From: an uncultured Kordiimonas sp.
Lineage (GTDB): Bacteria > Pseudomonadota > Alphaproteobacteria > Sphingomonadales > Kordiimonadaceae
Direction: 5' to 3'
Assembly: GCA_947500295.1 (NCBI GenBank)
Contig: CANMRM010000001.1
Location: forward strand, 806,001 to 870,000
DNA length: 64,000 nucleotides
Part shown: in pieces, positions 62,230 through 64,000 of the stretch
Position numbering within the stretch: position 1 is the first letter of the stretch
Layout: every line of letters starts with the position of its first letter
Position numbers and translations under genes: made by a program
Notes under the pieces: model-generated
Databases searched by the model: none
The model's input: only the letters and a program-made list of their open reading frames with translations
What the model was told of the DNA's origin: nothing

Positions 62230-64000
62230 ATGACCAATCCCAAATTGCTCGAGATTACCGACCGTGTGAAAGCTCGGTCTGCCGGCAGCCGCATAGCCTA
62301 TATGGAGCGAATTGATGCCATGCGCGCTGATGGCCGTCCGCGGCCTCGCTTGTCATGCGGCAATCTCGCACATGCCATCGCCGCCTGCTCAGATGCAGAA
62401 AAGGCCAAGTTGGCCGCAGAAAACGGCATGGCCAACATTGGGATCGTCAGCGCCTACAACGATATGCTGTCTGCACATCAGCCGTACCACGCCAAGCTGG
62501 ACGAAATGAAGCAATATATCGTTGACGCCGGTGCAGTGTCACAGATGGCAGGTGGTACGCCAGCCATGTGTGACGGGGTTACCCAGGGTCAGAGCGGCAT
62601 GGAGCTGTCGCTGTTCAGCCGCGATGTGATTGCCATGTCAACGGCTGTAGCCATGACACACAATGTATTTGATGGCGGCATGCTGTTTGGTATCTGTGAC
62701 AAGATTGTACCGGGTCTTCTCATGGGGGCCCTTTCCTTTGGGCATCTGCCGTTTGTGTTTGTGCCAGCCGGGCCGATGCCGACCGGTATCTCAAACTCCG
62801 AGAAGGTCAAAGTCCGGCAGAAATATGTAACGGGCGAGGTGGGTCGCACCGAACTGTTGCAAAGTGAATCGCGCGCATATCACAGCCCGGGAACATGCAC
62901 ATTTTATGGCACGGCAAACTCGAACCAGATGATGCTTGAAATGATGGGTTTGCAACTGCCGGGCAGCAGTTTCGTTAATCCGACTGACCCCTTGAGGGTG
63001 GCACTTGATCGCGCGTCTGCAGATGCGATGGTAACGCTTGCCGCGCCCGGCAATTCAGTCGGGCTCGCGGAAATGGTGACGGCAGAGTCTGTTCTTAACG
63101 GCGTCATTGGCCTGTTGGCGACCGGCGGCTCCACCAACCATACAATCCATATCGTTGCCATAGCTGCACAGGCCGGCATTCAGGTAACATGGCAGGACTT
63201 TGCTGATCTGTCCGAAATCATTCCTCTGCTGGCGCGGGTTTATCCAAACGGTCTTGCAGATGTAAATGCATTCCATGCGGCAGGGGGCACGCCGTTCATC
63301 ATCAAGGAGCTGCTCGGCGCTGGCTTGCTGCATGGGGATATTGAAACGATTCTTGGTCGGGGCCTGAAACCTTTTGGGCAAATGCCATCCCTCGACGGCG
63401 AAAATGTTGTCTGGCGCGACTCTCCTGACGAACCGATTGACAACATGATTGTCAGGAATGCATCGGACCCGTTCCAGCCCACCGGCGGTTTGGCCTTAAT
63501 GGAAGGCCCGCTTGGGCAGGCCGTGATGAAAACTTCTGCCGTCAAACCCGAACACAGGATGGTAGAAGCACCTGCTGTTGTGTTTGAAGATCAGGACGAT
63601 ATGCTGGCGGCCTATAAAGCAGGTAAGCTGGAACGGGATTTTGTAGCGGTTATCCGTTTCCAGGGGCCTCAAGCCAATGGTATGCCGGAACTTCACAAGC
63701 TTACGCCGAGCCTGGGTGTTCTGCAGGATAAGGGTTTCAAAGTGGCTTTGGTGACGGATGGTCGCATGTCAGGGGCGTCTGGCAAAGTGCCCTCCGCAAT
63801 TCATGTTTCGCCCGAGGCTGCGATGGGTGGCCTGATTGCCAAAGTTCAGGACGGCGACATAATCAGGGTGGACCCGGAAGCCGGGCGACTTGAGTTAAAG
63901 GTCGATGAAGCCGAGCTTGCGGCTCGTACTGCGTCCAGCGGTCCGAACGAGCTGCAAACTTATGGCCGGGACTTGTTTGCCACCATGCGAAACACGGTTT
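62230..64000 (+). CDS. edd: Phosphogluconate dehydratase (cut by window end)
   Basis: This is the iron-sulfur dehydratase of the Entner-Doudoroff pathway, making KDPG from 6-phosphogluconate. Typical segments are [30 protein letters not shown] with a cluster cysteine, [31 protein letters not shown] (second cysteine), [12 protein letters not shown] and [19 protein letters not shown]. About 590 of the usual ~600-610 residues are present, without a stop before the window end. It follows pgl after 18 bases. The KDPG aldolase gene is not in the window. Confidence 0.95.
   Translation, partial: MTNPKLLEITDRVKARSAGSRIAYMERIDAMRADGRPRPRLSCGNLAHAIAACSDAEKAKLAAENGMANIGIVSAYNDMLSAHQPYHAKLDEMKQYIVDAGAVSQMAGGTPAMCDGVTQGQSGMELSLFSRDVIAMSTAVAMTHNVFDGGMLFGICDKIVPGLLMGALSFGHLPFVFVPAGPMPTGISNSEKVKVRQKYVTGEVGRTELLQSESRAYHSPGTCTFYGTANSNQMMLEMMGLQLPGSSFVNPTDPLRVALDRASADAMVTLAAPGNSVGLAEMVTAESVLNGVIGLLATGGSTNHTIHIVAIAAQAGIQVTWQDFADLSEIIPLLARVYPNGLADVNAFHAAGGTPFIIKELLGAGLLHGDIETILGRGLKPFGQMPSLDGENVVWRDSPDEPIDNMIVRNASDPFQPTGGLALMEGPLGQAVMKTSAVKPEHRMVEAPAVVFEDQDDMLAAYKAGKLERDFVAVIRFQGPQANGMPELHKLTPSLGVLQDKGFKVALVTDGRMSGASGKVPSAIHVSPEAAMGGLIAKVQDGDIIRVDPEAGRLELKVDEAELAARTASSGPNELQTYGRDLFATMRNTV

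Noticed and set aside
1-64000. CRISPR arrays and rRNA genes
   Set aside because: No regularly spaced repeats and no rRNA sequence were seen anywhere in the window.

Overview
The window looks like chromosomal DNA of a free-living, respiring alphaproteobacterium. Two conserved neighbourhoods support this: HIG1-like small membrane protein / PduO-type cobalamin adenosyltransferase / etfB / etfA / 3-hydroxybutyryl-CoA dehydrogenase, and YqaA / DsbB / COQ7. A GluQ-type synthetase and an Entner-Doudoroff operon (zwf-pgl-edd beside glk and a LacI regulator) fit the same picture. A Kordiimonadales- or Rhodospirillales-like marine lineage is only a guess.

Layout. 1-6.8 kb: an exported diheme cytochrome c fused to a rhodanese domain; a secreted protein made of seven short two-cysteine repeats; a two-gene cassette of an alanine-dehydrogenase/carboxyethyl-amino-acid-synthase-like enzyme and an ATP-grasp ligase; a PhnZ-like HD protein; and a DUF1428 protein. 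6.9-9.3 kb: a cluster of very small genes of mobile-element flavour around a second protein with the same cysteine repeat. 9.5-25 kb: exported hydrolases, a CPBP protease, an operon (SHMT-like enzyme, membrane protein, amidohydrolase) with a divergent GcvA-type regulator, a second class-C serine hydrolase, a DUF2189 membrane protein, a 1092-residue BNR-repeat exoprotein and an unknown exported protein. 25-38 kb: core metabolism (GST, hbd, etfAB, PduO, GluQ, TfoX-C, TetR, VOC, HNH, COQ7, DsbB, YqaA), with an IS66 scar and one strongly hydrophilic orphan protein.

38.3-49 kb is the most unusual part. A tRNA-Leu(CAA) gene is followed 5.6 kb downstream by a 57-base copy of its own 3' half, which marks an inserted island. 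The island carries a TIR-transmembrane-helical repeat protein, a downstream partner of unknown family and a divergent lipoprotein. Just outside the island is a second TIR-transmembrane protein, also followed by an unrelated partner. Next to that are a class III nucleotide cyclase with a DUF4071/TPR-S-like N-terminus and a Crp/Fnr regulator. Together these suggest a signalling or conflict (anti-phage-like) neighbourhood, but this is inference.

49-56 kb: LysR regulator, sterol-desaturase-family hydroxylase, gamma-carbonic anhydrase, SDR enzyme, TerB-like and pentapeptide-repeat proteins. 54.9-64 kb: glucose catabolism. glk is divergent from a LacI regulator, with a perfect 16-base palindrome between them. 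The LacI gene is followed by a divergent PEP-carboxylase-family protein, then zwf, pgl and edd, the last cut by the window end. Glucose would be phosphorylated by Glk, oxidised and hydrolysed by Zwf and Pgl, and dehydrated by Edd.
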